Assembly (NCBI GenBank): GCA_017626095.1 | Contig: JAGAJL010000012.1 | Coordinates: forward strand, 186,001 to 250,000 | DNA length: 64,000 nucleotides | Reading direction: 5' to 3' | From: Lachnospiraceae bacterium | GTDB lineage: Bacteria; Bacillota; Clostridia; Lachnospirales; Lachnospiraceae | Part shown: positions 43,701 to 51,073 of the stretch, in pieces | Position numbering within the stretch: position 1 is the first letter of the stretch | How the letters are laid out: every line of letters begins with the position of its first letter | The notes under the pieces: model-generated | The model's database searches: none | What the model was told of the DNA's origin: nothing | Seen by the model: only the letters and a program-made list of their open reading frames with translations | Position numbers and translations under genes: made by a program

Positions 43701-43927
43701 GTCGTATGGTAAAAAATGGCATTGTGATTGCAAGTCCCGACCATCTGTTTGACGGACTGCGAATCTATAGCAGTGGTTATATGCACCGGGCAGATTTATA
43801 TATGGATGTGGCAGCTTATGATGAGCGGGCGCTCAGAGTGCGCCCGGATTTAGATGTGGATTTAAGTGAAGCTTTGCATAAAGGTATGAAGCTTGTGTAT
43901 GATCCGGAGTTGGTTGAAAAGATATGA
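40730..43927 (+). CDS. DUF6020-like membrane protein fused to GT2 glycosyltransferase
   Basis: About 1065 residues. The first 570 hold some ten to twelve helices and resemble DUF6020 (WRMDEFGILNSAVNLI, LDSNLYPMRMSIYAF), a GT-C-like family. Residues of about 660-1065 are a GT2 domain (ISIVVPTYETKEKF, LLDHDDLLTLD, YSDEDKCD, YHWRCHEES). An insert of about 55 residues rich in Asp-Lys-Ile-Glu-Thr repeats interrupts the GT2 domain near 865-915. The fusion may use a lipid-linked donor outside and a nucleotide sugar inside. The start is uncertain: ATG 40730, 40754 or 40757; none has a strong ribosome binding site. It overlaps the next GT2 by 4 bases. Confidence 0.82.
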   Translation: MENVSWKEMMKRNNEEKYFQLNKVCLAIAVAHWLLSFFTDRFIFQYVTWDFSNLTQTIKTAMTFGAKAVFLLVLIALWQGAFFFVKKADRRFVRNSLIYFGINLFVLLLVWPGIWRMDEFGILNSAVNLIPVFWQNYLTSIFYVFSLMLFPFPAGVVIVQCAVISLAAGFVITWFEKRFGKWGLLSFIPFLFFPVLDSNLYPMRMSIYAFLELVLLIVLAEKNEKTGQDENVIKNSLQDIQNDNDNDMNHKKQAENNYNLLICIVLATIVTVWRTESIYYVLFFPLLLWILFAKKWSRKKLVQTICGYLILSLVLLVPQTVGDKLTSGNQYNLTSVVLPLVPLVEAADASSSCQEELAAIDEVINVEVAVQGAKENKSGISLFWGNPDFQRTDYTDDEYAQFKSAYYRLILKYPTVFLQERFTCFMQSVDLLENTTELFSKKDVPNYETFRTYPLTKPLNETLRNRTICFLEWRSASDYEHKKAGYSFVYGPFLPIVILLVSWAYCLLRKKWKQFFILSLPLIKVPLIMLTAPSRLFMYYYSLYLIGYVLLFYLLIGLWSKIWKKIKAPIAKTIRYAKRNGIKAAYYAAIERVDHKHMDALTKKALAYMGCREWSSVSGVRNTENDIVNERGKFGENNKENRKENAKENLANEYGGYQPLISIVVPTYETKEKFLRELLDCVIRQTYSNWELIIADASKSDAVKKIVDKVEQNAGVSDQIKYKHLDENKGISENTNAAIDEACGDYIALLDHDDLLTLDALEKMVERLQAPDVVDMQTVIAVYSDEDKCDTDGNRFYEPYFKPDFNLDLLLSNNYICHFLMVRADVMKSLKLRAKYDGAQDYDLVLRLALLTENIMDITDILSDTESKDKIEKTDKIEKTDKIEKIDEIEKTESTDYKKTEKIDCKSGNLQILHTSSILYHWRCHEESTAINTDSKRYAYDAGREALKDYFAKKGMADQVEVTDSEHLGFYKTTYKPDIFAVRKDVAAVCGRMVKNGIVIASPDHLFDGLRIYSSGYMHRADLYMDVAAYDERALRVRPDLDVDLSEALHKGMKLVYDPELVEKI
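43334..43405 (+). repeat. 18-bp in-frame tandem repeat inside a GT2 domain
   Basis: Four copies of gataaaatagaaaaaaca (the last two with changes) start at 43334, 43352, 43370 and 43388 and encode DKIEKT, DKIEKT, DKIEKI, DEIEKT. Related but looser sequence follows to about 43440. Confidence 0.9.
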
Positions 43928-44901
43928 TAAAAACAACAATTGTGATTCCGAATTACAATGGAATCAAATATTTGAAAAACTGCATAGATAAGTTGCTTGC
44001 TGCTAAAGAATGCGGTGATTTTGAAATTTTGCTGGTCGACAATGGTTCGACAGACGGAAGTGAAATGCTTTGCCGCGAATATGAAGCACAGCGGATTGCA
44101 AGGGTAATCGCTTTTGACCATAATACCGGCTTTTGTGGTGCGGTAAATGCCGGTATTGATGCCTGTGAGACCGAGTATGTACTTCTTTTAAATAACGATA
44201 CAGAAGTAACAAAAGATTTTGTTGTGAATCTGGAGCACTTTATGGATATTCATCCCAAGGCTTTTTCGGCTTCGGCTAAGATGCTTTCTTTACAAAATCC
44301 GGATGTTATTGATGACTGCGGTGATTTATATTGTGCTTTGGGCTGGGCTTTTGGTCTTGGCAAGGGAAAAGCTCGGACACATTATGAAAAAGATGCCGAA
44401 ATTTTTGCTTCCTGCGGTGGAGCAGCCATTTATCGGATGGAAGTTTTTGATAGAATTGGTAAATTTGATGAAAATCATTTTGCTTATTTGGAAGACATTG
44501 ATATCGGATATCGGGCGAAAATCAGTGGTTATCGCAATTATTTCTGCCATAATGCGGTTGTTTTTCATGCCGGCAGTGGCTTTTCCGGTTCCAGATATAA
44601 TGCGTTTAAAATAGATTTATCTGCAAAAAATAGTATTTACCTGGTATATAAAAATATGCCTTTTTTGCAATTACTGTTAAATTGCCCCTTTTTGCTTGCA
44701 GGTTTTTTGATTAAGCTTCTTTTCTTTGTAAAAAAAGGATATGGTAAAGTATATGCAAAGGGTCTGTTAAAAGGATTTCGTCTGAGCTTTTCCCATAAAG
44801 GCAGGGCGCGAAAGGTTGCGTTTCAGTTTAAGTATCTAAAACACTATTTTGTGATTCAATTACAACTTTGGTGGAACCTGATTAGAAGATTTTGTGGCTA
44901 A
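43924..44901 (+). CDS. GT2 glycosyltransferase, rhamnosyltransferase-like
   Basis: 325 residues. TIVIPNYNGIKYL, LLVDNGSTDGSE, LLLNNDTEVT (metal DxD-like) and YLEDIDIGYRAK mark a GT2 of the WcaA/RfbF group. A hydrophobic stretch near residues 240-265 may tether it to the membrane. Together with the GT2 at the end of the preceding protein it mirrors the two domains of the tandem enzyme at 27522. No clear terminator follows; a promoter lies 70 bases downstream. Confidence 0.88.
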   Translation: MIKTTIVIPNYNGIKYLKNCIDKLLAAKECGDFEILLVDNGSTDGSEMLCREYEAQRIARVIAFDHNTGFCGAVNAGIDACETEYVLLLNNDTEVTKDFVVNLEHFMDIHPKAFSASAKMLSLQNPDVIDDCGDLYCALGWAFGLGKGKARTHYEKDAEIFASCGGAAIYRMEVFDRIGKFDENHFAYLEDIDIGYRAKISGYRNYFCHNAVVFHAGSGFSGSRYNAFKIDLSAKNSIYLVYKNMPFLQLLLNCPFLLAGFLIKLLFFVKKGYGKVYAKGLLKGFRLSFSHKGRARKVAFQFKYLKHYFVIQLQLWWNLIRRFCG

Positions 44902-44968
44902 AAAGTTTAAGATTTTTTTAAATGTTACAAAAATGTTAAATTTGCGTTACGCATTTATTATAAAACAG

Positions 44969-44997
44969 TTGCCCTTTTTGCCAAAATAAGGTACAAT
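44969..44997 (+). promoter_or_regulatory. Sigma-A promoter for the initiating transferase gene
   Basis: TTGCCC (44969-44974), 17-base spacer, TACAAT (44992-44997). Expected start near 45004, giving a leader of about 25 bases. Confidence 0.65.
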
Positions 44998-45028
44998 ATC
45001 GGATGTATATGAAAATAGGTGATATCCT

Positions 45029-46438
45029 TTGATTAAAGACAATCAAAAGTATTTTAATAGACTCCATGTCGTCTTAGATGCGATTGTAATTGTTGCAACT
45101 TATGCGTTGGCATGGTATGTACGTTTTAAGACAGGCTTTAATAATGATGCGGAATTTACCGGTGTATTAAGTGCAAAGATTTATTTTTCGGCACTGATTT
45201 TTATTGTTCCCGGATATCTGATTTTAAACTATTTATTTAGTTTATATACTTCCAAACGGTATTCTAGTACACAGCGGGATATTTCCAATGTCATAAAATC
45301 CAATACCGTGGGACTGATTCTGTTTATTGGTATTTTGTATATTATCAGGCAGAATCATATTTCACGTTCGATGATTTTTATCTTTTATGCATTTAACATC
45401 ATTGGACAGGTCGGCACCAGGATTTTAATTCGCAAGATTTTACGGACTTTTCGAAAAAAAGGCTACAATATCAAATATATTCTGTTAGTCGGATATTCCA
45501 GGGCGGCAGAGCAGTATATTGACCGTATTATACAAAATCCACAGTGGGGATATGTTGTGCGTGGCATTTTGGATGATCATATTCCGCGAGGTACCACATA
45601 TAAAAATGTTAAGGTGCTTGGAACAATTGGAAATCTGGAGATTATTTTGCCGGAGAGTAAGTTAGATGAAATTGCGATTACTCTTTCCCTGAAGGATTAC
45701 GAATATTTGGAAGAAATAGTGGGAATGTGTGAAAAATCCGGTGTTCACACCAAGTTTATCCCGGATTATAACAGTGTTATTCCCAGTAAGCCTTATACAG
45801 AAGATTTAAACGGCCTTCCGGTCATCAATATTCGTCATGTTCCTCTGACCAATACATTGAATGCAATATCAAAACGAATTGTGGATATTGTCGGCTCGAT
45901 TTTTGCAATTATTTTATTTTCGCCCATTTTATTGATTACGGCTATTCTGATAAAATGTACCAGTAAAGGGCCGGTTATTTTTAAGCAGGAGCGTGTTGGT
46001 CTGCACAATCAGAAATTCCAGATGTATAAATTCCGCAGTATGAAAATGCAGGATCCTTCGGATGAACAGAAAGCATGGACGACAAGGGATGATCCGCGCG
46101 TGACAAGGGTAGGAAAGTTTATCCGTCATACCAGCATTGATGAATTGCCACAGTTTTTTAATGTTTTAAAAGGCGATATGAGTATTGTAGGGCCGCGTCC
46201 GGAAAGGCCGTATTTTGTGGAGCAGTATAAAGAAGAAATCCCCCGATATATGATTAAACATCAGGTTCGTCCGGGAATTACGGGATGGGCACAGATTAGT
46301 GGTTATCGTGGTGACAGTTCTATTAAGGGCAGAATTGAATGTGATTTGTATTACATTGAAAACTGGACAATGGGACTGGATATTAAAATTATGTTTTTGA
46401 CGATATTTAAGGGTTTTATTAATAAAAATGCATATTAG
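45029..46438 (+). CDS. Undecaprenyl-phosphate sugar phosphotransferase (initiating enzyme)
   Basis: 469 residues, polyisoprenyl-phosphate hexose-1-phosphate transferase. Four N-terminal helices (about 10-110), a CoA-binding-like fold (about 140-260), and the catalytic bacterial sugar transferase domain with KRIVDIVGSIFAI, FKQERVG, KFRSM, TSIDELPQ (catalytic Asp-Glu) and PRPERPYF. It primes glycan synthesis by placing a sugar-1-phosphate, often glucose or galactose, on undecaprenyl phosphate. Translation starts at TTG 45029 after AGGTGAT at 45017-45023; the upstream ATGs at 45003 and 45009 are in another frame and stop within this start codon. Confidence 0.93.
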   Translation: MIKDNQKYFNRLHVVLDAIVIVATYALAWYVRFKTGFNNDAEFTGVLSAKIYFSALIFIVPGYLILNYLFSLYTSKRYSSTQRDISNVIKSNTVGLILFIGILYIIRQNHISRSMIFIFYAFNIIGQVGTRILIRKILRTFRKKGYNIKYILLVGYSRAAEQYIDRIIQNPQWGYVVRGILDDHIPRGTTYKNVKVLGTIGNLEIILPESKLDEIAITLSLKDYEYLEEIVGMCEKSGVHTKFIPDYNSVIPSKPYTEDLNGLPVINIRHVPLTNTLNAISKRIVDIVGSIFAIILFSPILLITAILIKCTSKGPVIFKQERVGLHNQKFQMYKFRSMKMQDPSDEQKAWTTRDDPRVTRVGKFIRHTSIDELPQFFNVLKGDMSIVGPRPERPYFVEQYKEEIPRYMIKHQVRPGITGWAQISGYRGDSSIKGRIECDLYYIENWTMGLDIKIMFLTIFKGFINKNAY

Positions 46439-46530
46439 AAGGATTTTTTTGCAATGGCAAAAGGGGTTATGATAATCCGAACACATGCTAATGATATGCA
46501 GCAAAGGAAAGGATTAAAGTGTAAGTAATA

Positions 46531-47742
46531 ATGGCAACAGAAAGAAGTTCGAGAAATACAGGTTCTTCTAACAGAACGGGCAGAACCGGATCAACAAACA
46601 GAGGAGGTTCCGCTAACAGAAATGGCCGAAGACGCGTCAGTAAAGCGGAATTAAAAAGGCGCCAGCGGAAAAAATGGATTATTTTGGGTGTCGAATTTTT
46701 TGTAGTATTGGTTTTGATTGTTGCATTGTATTTTATTACCAAGCTCGATGTCATCCATAAAGATTATATTGATGAAAATGAAATTCAGACCAATGAAAAC
46801 GCGAATACAGAAGATATGCTGGAAGAATTTATGATTTCCGAAGAAGATGTCAAATTCAATGATTTTGGCGATGACATGAAAGGCTATCGTAATATTGCAT
46901 TATTTGGTGTGGATGCCCGAAATAACAATTTAGGTAAGGGTGTCAGATCCGATACCATTATTATTGCTTCGATCAATGAAGAGACCAAGGAAATCCGCTT
47001 GGCATCCATTTACCGTGATACTTATTTGAATTTGGGAAATGATACCTATAACAAGGCAAACTCTGCTTATGCATTTGGTGGTCCGAAACAGGCTATCAAT
47101 ATGTTGAATATGAACTTTGACTTAAATATTACAGATTATGTTACGGTAGGTTGGGGTGCTGTTGCCGATACGGTTGATGCGCTTGGCGGTATTGAGATTG
47201 ATGTAGATTCGGCAGAGATTACTCACTTAAACAATTATCAGGTAGAAACTTCACAGTCTTTGGGAAGAAAATATACCAAGCTAACTCAGACAGGTATGGT
47301 TAATTTGGATGGTATTCAGGCAGTTTCTTATTGCCGTATCCGTTATACAGCCGGTGATGACTATAAGCGTGCAGAAAGACAACGTGAGGTTATACAGGCT
47401 TTGGCTGATAAAGCGCAAGCCGTGGCTTTGAAAAATCCGGCAACCTTAAATGATATTGCCAATGATGTATTTCCTTCTACAGCTACCAGCTTGACATTAA
47501 ATGAGATTTTATCTCTTTTATCAGATATTGGATCTTATAAGATTGTGGATTCAACCGGTTTCCCGAATGAGCAGTATCGTGCAACAGGTGTTGTCGGGGG
47601 TAAGGGTGACTGCGTTATCCCGAGTGATTTAAGTACGAATGTTACATTGTTACATGAATTTTTGTTCGGCGATACGGGATATGTTCCTTCATCAGAAGCA
47701 CAGAATTACAGCGCGAAGATTCATTCTGATACAGGAAAGTAA
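46531..47742 (+). CDS. LytR-CpsA-Psr (LCP) glycopolymer ligase
   Basis: 403 residues. A Ser/Asn/Arg-rich cytoplasmic N-terminus (1-50), one helix (about 51-70) and an extracytoplasmic LCP domain (about 110-340) with FGVDAR, RSDTIII, SIYRDTYL, and the Arg cluster RIRYTAGDDYKRAERQR that binds pyrophosphate. LCP proteins move undecaprenyl-linked glycans to peptidoglycan, so the locus product is likely wall-linked. A purine-rich GGAAAGG lies rather far upstream (about 46506-46512). A strong terminator follows. Confidence 0.93.
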   Translation: MATERSSRNTGSSNRTGRTGSTNRGGSANRNGRRRVSKAELKRRQRKKWIILGVEFFVVLVLIVALYFITKLDVIHKDYIDENEIQTNENANTEDMLEEFMISEEDVKFNDFGDDMKGYRNIALFGVDARNNNLGKGVRSDTIIIASINEETKEIRLASIYRDTYLNLGNDTYNKANSAYAFGGPKQAINMLNMNFDLNITDYVTVGWGAVADTVDALGGIEIDVDSAEITHLNNYQVETSQSLGRKYTKLTQTGMVNLDGIQAVSYCRIRYTAGDDYKRAERQREVIQALADKAQAVALKNPATLNDIANDVFPSTATSLTLNEILSLLSDIGSYKIVDSTGFPNEQYRATGVVGGKGDCVIPSDLSTNVTLLHEFLFGDTGYVPSSEAQNYSAKIHSDTGK

Positions 47743-47759
47743 TATATTTGTTCAATTTG

Positions 47760-47792
47760 TAAAAAAAGGAGCTGCTCACAGCTCCTTTTTAC
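47760..47792 (+). terminator. Rho-independent terminator after the LCP gene
   Basis: AAAAGGAGCTG and CAGCTCCTTTT pair around a CTCA loop, ending in a T run. One of the clearest terminators in the window. Confidence 0.9.
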
Positions 47793-47839
47793 GTTATCAA
47801 TATGTTCCTAAAATAATAATAAAATGCAGGATGATTTTA

Positions 47840-47869
47840 TGGACTTCTTTGTTTTTATTAGTGTATAAT
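47840..47869 (+). promoter_or_regulatory. Promoter for the GT2-glmS operon
   Basis: TGGACT (47840-47845), 18-base spacer, TATAAT (47864-47869). Expected start near 47876, at the head of leader copy B. Confidence 0.6.
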
Positions 47870-47871
47870 AT

Positions 47872-47998
47872 TATGATATCAGGGTCAAAAGGTCATTCTT
47901 TTCATGGTCGCATGAAAAAGTATGATTTTAGGATTGCGAGAGCACAAAGTGCGTAGCAATCCGTTGGTATCATAGGGCAAAATACCTTTTGTCCCTAA
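47872..47998 (+). ncRNA. Repeated leader element, copy B, with two competing folds
   Basis: From 5' to 3': agggtcaaaaggt (47881-47893), a hairpin (cttttcatg-gtcg-catgaaaaag), a longer hairpin GGATTGC/GCAATCC enclosing GCAC-aaa-GTGC, the shared core ccgttggtatcat, then GGGCAAAA-tacc-TTTTGTCCC. The last arm (47984-47996, accttttgtccct) can pair either locally with GGGCAAAA or at long range with 47881-47893 (12 of 13 pairs). This is the arrangement expected of a switching leader. Not recognised as a known class. Confidence 0.5.
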
Positions 47999-48082
47999 TA
48001 TAATAAATAAGACAAATATGAGTAATGAAAACCTTAGCTTATATGGGCGAAATTTGAATTGGCAGAAGAGGGACGGCATAAG

Positions 48083-49087
48083 ATGTTTTCAGTAGATGTT
48101 ATTATTCCAACATACAAACCCAAAAAAGATTTTTTGGAAGTATTGGATCTGTTAAATAAGCAGACGATGAAACCGAGACGGATTATTCTGATGAATACCG
48201 AGGAATACTATTTCGACCAGTTTATTTATGGAACCAATTTTTTGCAGCGCTATGACAATTGCAAGGTATATCATTTGTCAAAGTTAGAGTTTGATCATGG
48301 AGAAACCAGAAACCGGGGAGTAGCTCATTCAAAGGCAGATTATTTTGTAATGATGACTCAGGATGCGGTTCCCAAAGATGAACGACTGATCGAAAATCTG
48401 TTAAAGCCACTCCAGGCAAACGAAGCAGTTGTTTCTTATGCAAAACAGCTTCCTAATGCGGATTGCAACCCGATTGAGTGTTATACAAGAGCGTTTAATT
48501 ATCCGGAAAATTCCCGGATGAAGGGGGAAAAAGATTTGCCCCAATTGGGGATTAAGACTTATTTTTGTTCTGATGTCTGTGCAGCGTATAACCGTAAGGT
48601 TTTTGATGAGCTTCATGGATTTATCAATGGAGCAATTTTTAATGAGGATATGGTGTATGCGGCCAAGGCTGCTAAAAGTGGTTATATGATTGCATATTGT
48701 GCAGACGCCTGTGTATATCATTCTCATAATTATACGGTATCTCAGCAGTTTCGCCGTAATTTTGATTTAGGAGTATCGCAGGCGGATCATCCTGAGGTGT
48801 TTGAAGGAATAAAGTCTGAGGGCGAAGGAATTCGCATGGTACGGGATACGATGGCATACTTATGGAATAATGGATACAAGACATATATTCCACGTCTGGT
48901 TGTTCATAGTGGGGCAAAGTTTATCGGTTATCGTTTGGGTAAGAATTATCATAAGCTAACGGAAAATCAGATTCATAAATTTACGTCTAATCCGGATTAC
49001 TGGAGGCGGAAATCATTAAAGAGGGGCATCAAAAATATAGATGCAACCAAAGGCTATGGAAAGAATCCCGAAAAGGAAGGAGAATAG
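48083..49087 (+). CDS. GT2 glycosyltransferase, probable rhamnosyltransferase
   Basis: 334 residues. VDVIIPTYKPKKDFL, NRGVAHSKADYFVMMTQDA and FNEDMVYAAKAAKSGY are typical of GT2 enzymes annotated as rhamnosyltransferases. The C-terminal part (SHNYTVSQQFRRNFDLGV) matches the usual membrane-associated tail of this group. AGAGGGA at 48066-48072 sets ATG 48083; the frame is open a little further upstream. glmS follows after 2 bases, so both share the structured leader. Confidence 0.9.
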   Translation: MFSVDVIIPTYKPKKDFLEVLDLLNKQTMKPRRIILMNTEEYYFDQFIYGTNFLQRYDNCKVYHLSKLEFDHGETRNRGVAHSKADYFVMMTQDAVPKDERLIENLLKPLQANEAVVSYAKQLPNADCNPIECYTRAFNYPENSRMKGEKDLPQLGIKTYFCSDVCAAYNRKVFDELHGFINGAIFNEDMVYAAKAAKSGYMIAYCADACVYHSHNYTVSQQFRRNFDLGVSQADHPEVFEGIKSEGEGIRMVRDTMAYLWNNGYKTYIPRLVVHSGAKFIGYRLGKNYHKLTENQIHKFTSNPDYWRRKSLKRGIKNIDATKGYGKNPEKEGE

Positions 49088-49089
49088 AT

Positions 49090-50955
49090 ATGTGTGGTAT
49101 TGTAGGATATTGTGGTAAAGAGCAGGCTGCTCCGATTTTGTTAGATGGTCTGGCAAAGCTGGAATACAGAGGATATGATTCAGCCGGTCTTGCCGTAAGA
49201 GATGGAGATCATCCAATTTCTGTGGTAAAATCCAAAGGCAGATTGGCCAAATTATCGGATAAAACGGATGGAGGAAAGGCATTAAAGGGATGCTGTGGTA
49301 TCGGTCATACCCGCTGGGCGACGCATGGAGAGCCGTCGGAAATCAATGCGCATCCGCACGTTAGTGGCACCTTTGTAAAAAATCATCCCACCGAAGAGGG
49401 AGAGGTAGTTGGTGTTCACAATGGTATTATTGAAAATTATCAGGAATTAAAAGAAAAGCTACTTCGTAATGGCTATCAGTTCTATTCTGATACTGACACG
49501 GAAGTGGTTGTTAAGTTGGTGGATTATTACTATAAAAAATACAACATTGGTCCGGTTGATGCGATTGCAAAAACCATGGTACGTGTGCGCGGTTCTTATG
49601 CACTCTGTCTGATGTTCCAGGATTATCCCGGAGAAATCTGGGTAGCCCGTAAGGACAGTCCCATGATTATCGGAACAGAGGGAGATGCTTCTTTTGTTGC
49701 ATCTGATGTTCCGGCTATTTTGAAATATACACGCAAAGTGTATTATATCGGCAATCTCGAAATGGCAAAACTCTCCAATGGCGAAGTTCATTTCTTCAAC
49801 CTCAATGGTGATGAGATTGAGAAACCTCTGACGGAAATCCATTGGGATGCAGAATCCGCAGAAAAAGGCGGTTATGAGCATTTCATGATGAAAGAAATTC
49901 ATGAACAGCCCAAGGCGATTACCGATACGGCAAACGTTGTGTTAAAGGATGGAAAAATTGATTTATCAGCAATTGGTATGGATGAAAATGTGCTGCAGGC
50001 AATCGACCAGATTTACATTGTAGCATGTGGTTCGGCATACCATGTCGGCATGACAGCTCAGTATGTTTTCGAAGATTTTGCCAAAATACCCGTTCGTGTG
50101 GAGCTGGCAAGTGAATTCCGTTATCGAAATCCGATTCTTACCCCCAACGGTTTGGTTGTTATTATTTCACAGTCCGGAGAAACGGCTGATTCCCTAGCCG
50201 CATTAAGAGAAGCCAAAGCAAGGGGAAATAAGACATTAGCAATTGTCAATGTTGTAGGCTCTTCTATTGCAAGGGAAGCCGATTATGTGTATTACACCAT
50301 GGCAGGTCCGGAAATTGCGGTTGCCACGACAAAGGCATACAGTACACAGCTGATTGCCTGCTATATGTTAGCAATTGCATTTGGACAGCATAGAAAACAG
50401 TTAGATGATGCAAAGGCTTCAGAGCTTGTGACAGAGATTTTGACACTTCCGGATAAGATTGAAAAGATTATTGCGGATAAAGAGCGTATCCAGTGGTTTG
50501 CGGCTAAATTTGCATCGGCAAAAGATGTCTTCTTTATTGGAAGAGGCATTGACTATTCTGTTTCCATGGAGGGAAGTCTGAAATTAAAAGAAATCAGTTA
50601 TATCCATTCAGAAGCTTATGCAGCCGGTGAATTAAAGCATGGAACGATTTCCTTAATAGAAAACGGAACATTGGTAATTGGTCTTTTGACACAGGATGAC
50701 TTATATGAAAAGACAATTTCCAATATGGTAGAAGTAAAGAGCCGTGGTGCGTATCTGATGGGACTGACCAGTTATGGGCATTATGAAATTGAGGATACGG
50801 TAGACTTTACGGTTTATATTCCAAAGACAGATACTCACTTTGCGGCTTCACTTGCGGTCGTGCCGTTACAGCTTTTGGGATATTATGTTTCTGTTGCAAA
50901 AGGTCTTGATGTGGATAAACCGCGAAATCTTGCAAAATCAGTTACAGTAGAGTAA
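49090..50955 (+). CDS. glmS: Glutamine-fructose-6-phosphate aminotransferase (isomerizing)
   Basis: 621 residues. Makes glucosamine-6-phosphate from fructose-6-phosphate and glutamine, feeding UDP-GlcNAc for wall and glycans. Cys2 (MCGIVGY) is the glutaminase nucleophile; GHTRWATHGEPSEINAHPH belongs to the same domain; two SIS domains follow (ACGSAYHVGMTAQY, SQSGETADSLAAL, GRGIDYSVSMEGSLKLKEISY). It ends in DKPRNLAKSVTVE as expected. There is no room for a glmS ribozyme: the upstream gene ends 2 bases before, with AAGGAG in its last codons. Its 3' end is echoed in downstream repeats. Confidence 0.96.
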   Translation: MCGIVGYCGKEQAAPILLDGLAKLEYRGYDSAGLAVRDGDHPISVVKSKGRLAKLSDKTDGGKALKGCCGIGHTRWATHGEPSEINAHPHVSGTFVKNHPTEEGEVVGVHNGIIENYQELKEKLLRNGYQFYSDTDTEVVVKLVDYYYKKYNIGPVDAIAKTMVRVRGSYALCLMFQDYPGEIWVARKDSPMIIGTEGDASFVASDVPAILKYTRKVYYIGNLEMAKLSNGEVHFFNLNGDEIEKPLTEIHWDAESAEKGGYEHFMMKEIHEQPKAITDTANVVLKDGKIDLSAIGMDENVLQAIDQIYIVACGSAYHVGMTAQYVFEDFAKIPVRVELASEFRYRNPILTPNGLVVIISQSGETADSLAALREAKARGNKTLAIVNVVGSSIAREADYVYYTMAGPEIAVATTKAYSTQLIACYMLAIAFGQHRKQLDDAKASELVTEILTLPDKIEKIIADKERIQWFAAKFASAKDVFFIGRGIDYSVSMEGSLKLKEISYIHSEAYAAGELKHGTISLIENGTLVIGLLTQDDLYEKTISNMVEVKSRGAYLMGLTSYGHYEIEDTVDFTVYIPKTDTHFAASLAVVPLQLLGYYVSVAKGLDVDKPRNLAKSVTVE

Positions 50956-51047
50956 GCTATGGCATACCGATATGCTGATAATTTAGAGTAAGCATTGGGA
51001 TATACTGATATACTAAAACCACAGAGTAAGCTATGGCATACCGATAT
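50949..51047 (+). repeat. Direct repeats copying the glmS 3' end
   Basis: agagtaagctatggcatacc-gatat at 50949-50973, which includes the glmS stop, recurs exactly at 51023-51047; a partial, diverged copy (agagtaagcattggga) lies at 50985. They fill most of the 118-base gap before the protease gene. Confidence 0.85.
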
Positions 51048-51073
51048 ATAGTACGTGCTTTAGGAGTAGCAAT

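Larger units (their letters stand above)
47743..48082 (+). other. 340-bp non-coding region: terminator, promoter and structured leader
   Basis: Contains the LCP gene terminator, a sigma-A promoter (47840-47869) and leader copy B, then about 85 bases to the ribosome binding site of the next GT2. No coding frame was accepted. Confidence 0.8.

Noticed and set aside
45003-45032. Nine-codon upstream ORF overlapping the TTG start of the initiating transferase
   Set aside because: The promoter places +1 at about 45004, so its first ATG is probably not transcribed, and it has no ribosome binding site.
49000-49090. glmS ribozyme upstream of glmS
   Set aside because: The preceding gene ends 2 bases before the glmS start, and no ribozyme core sequence was seen there or in the operon leader.
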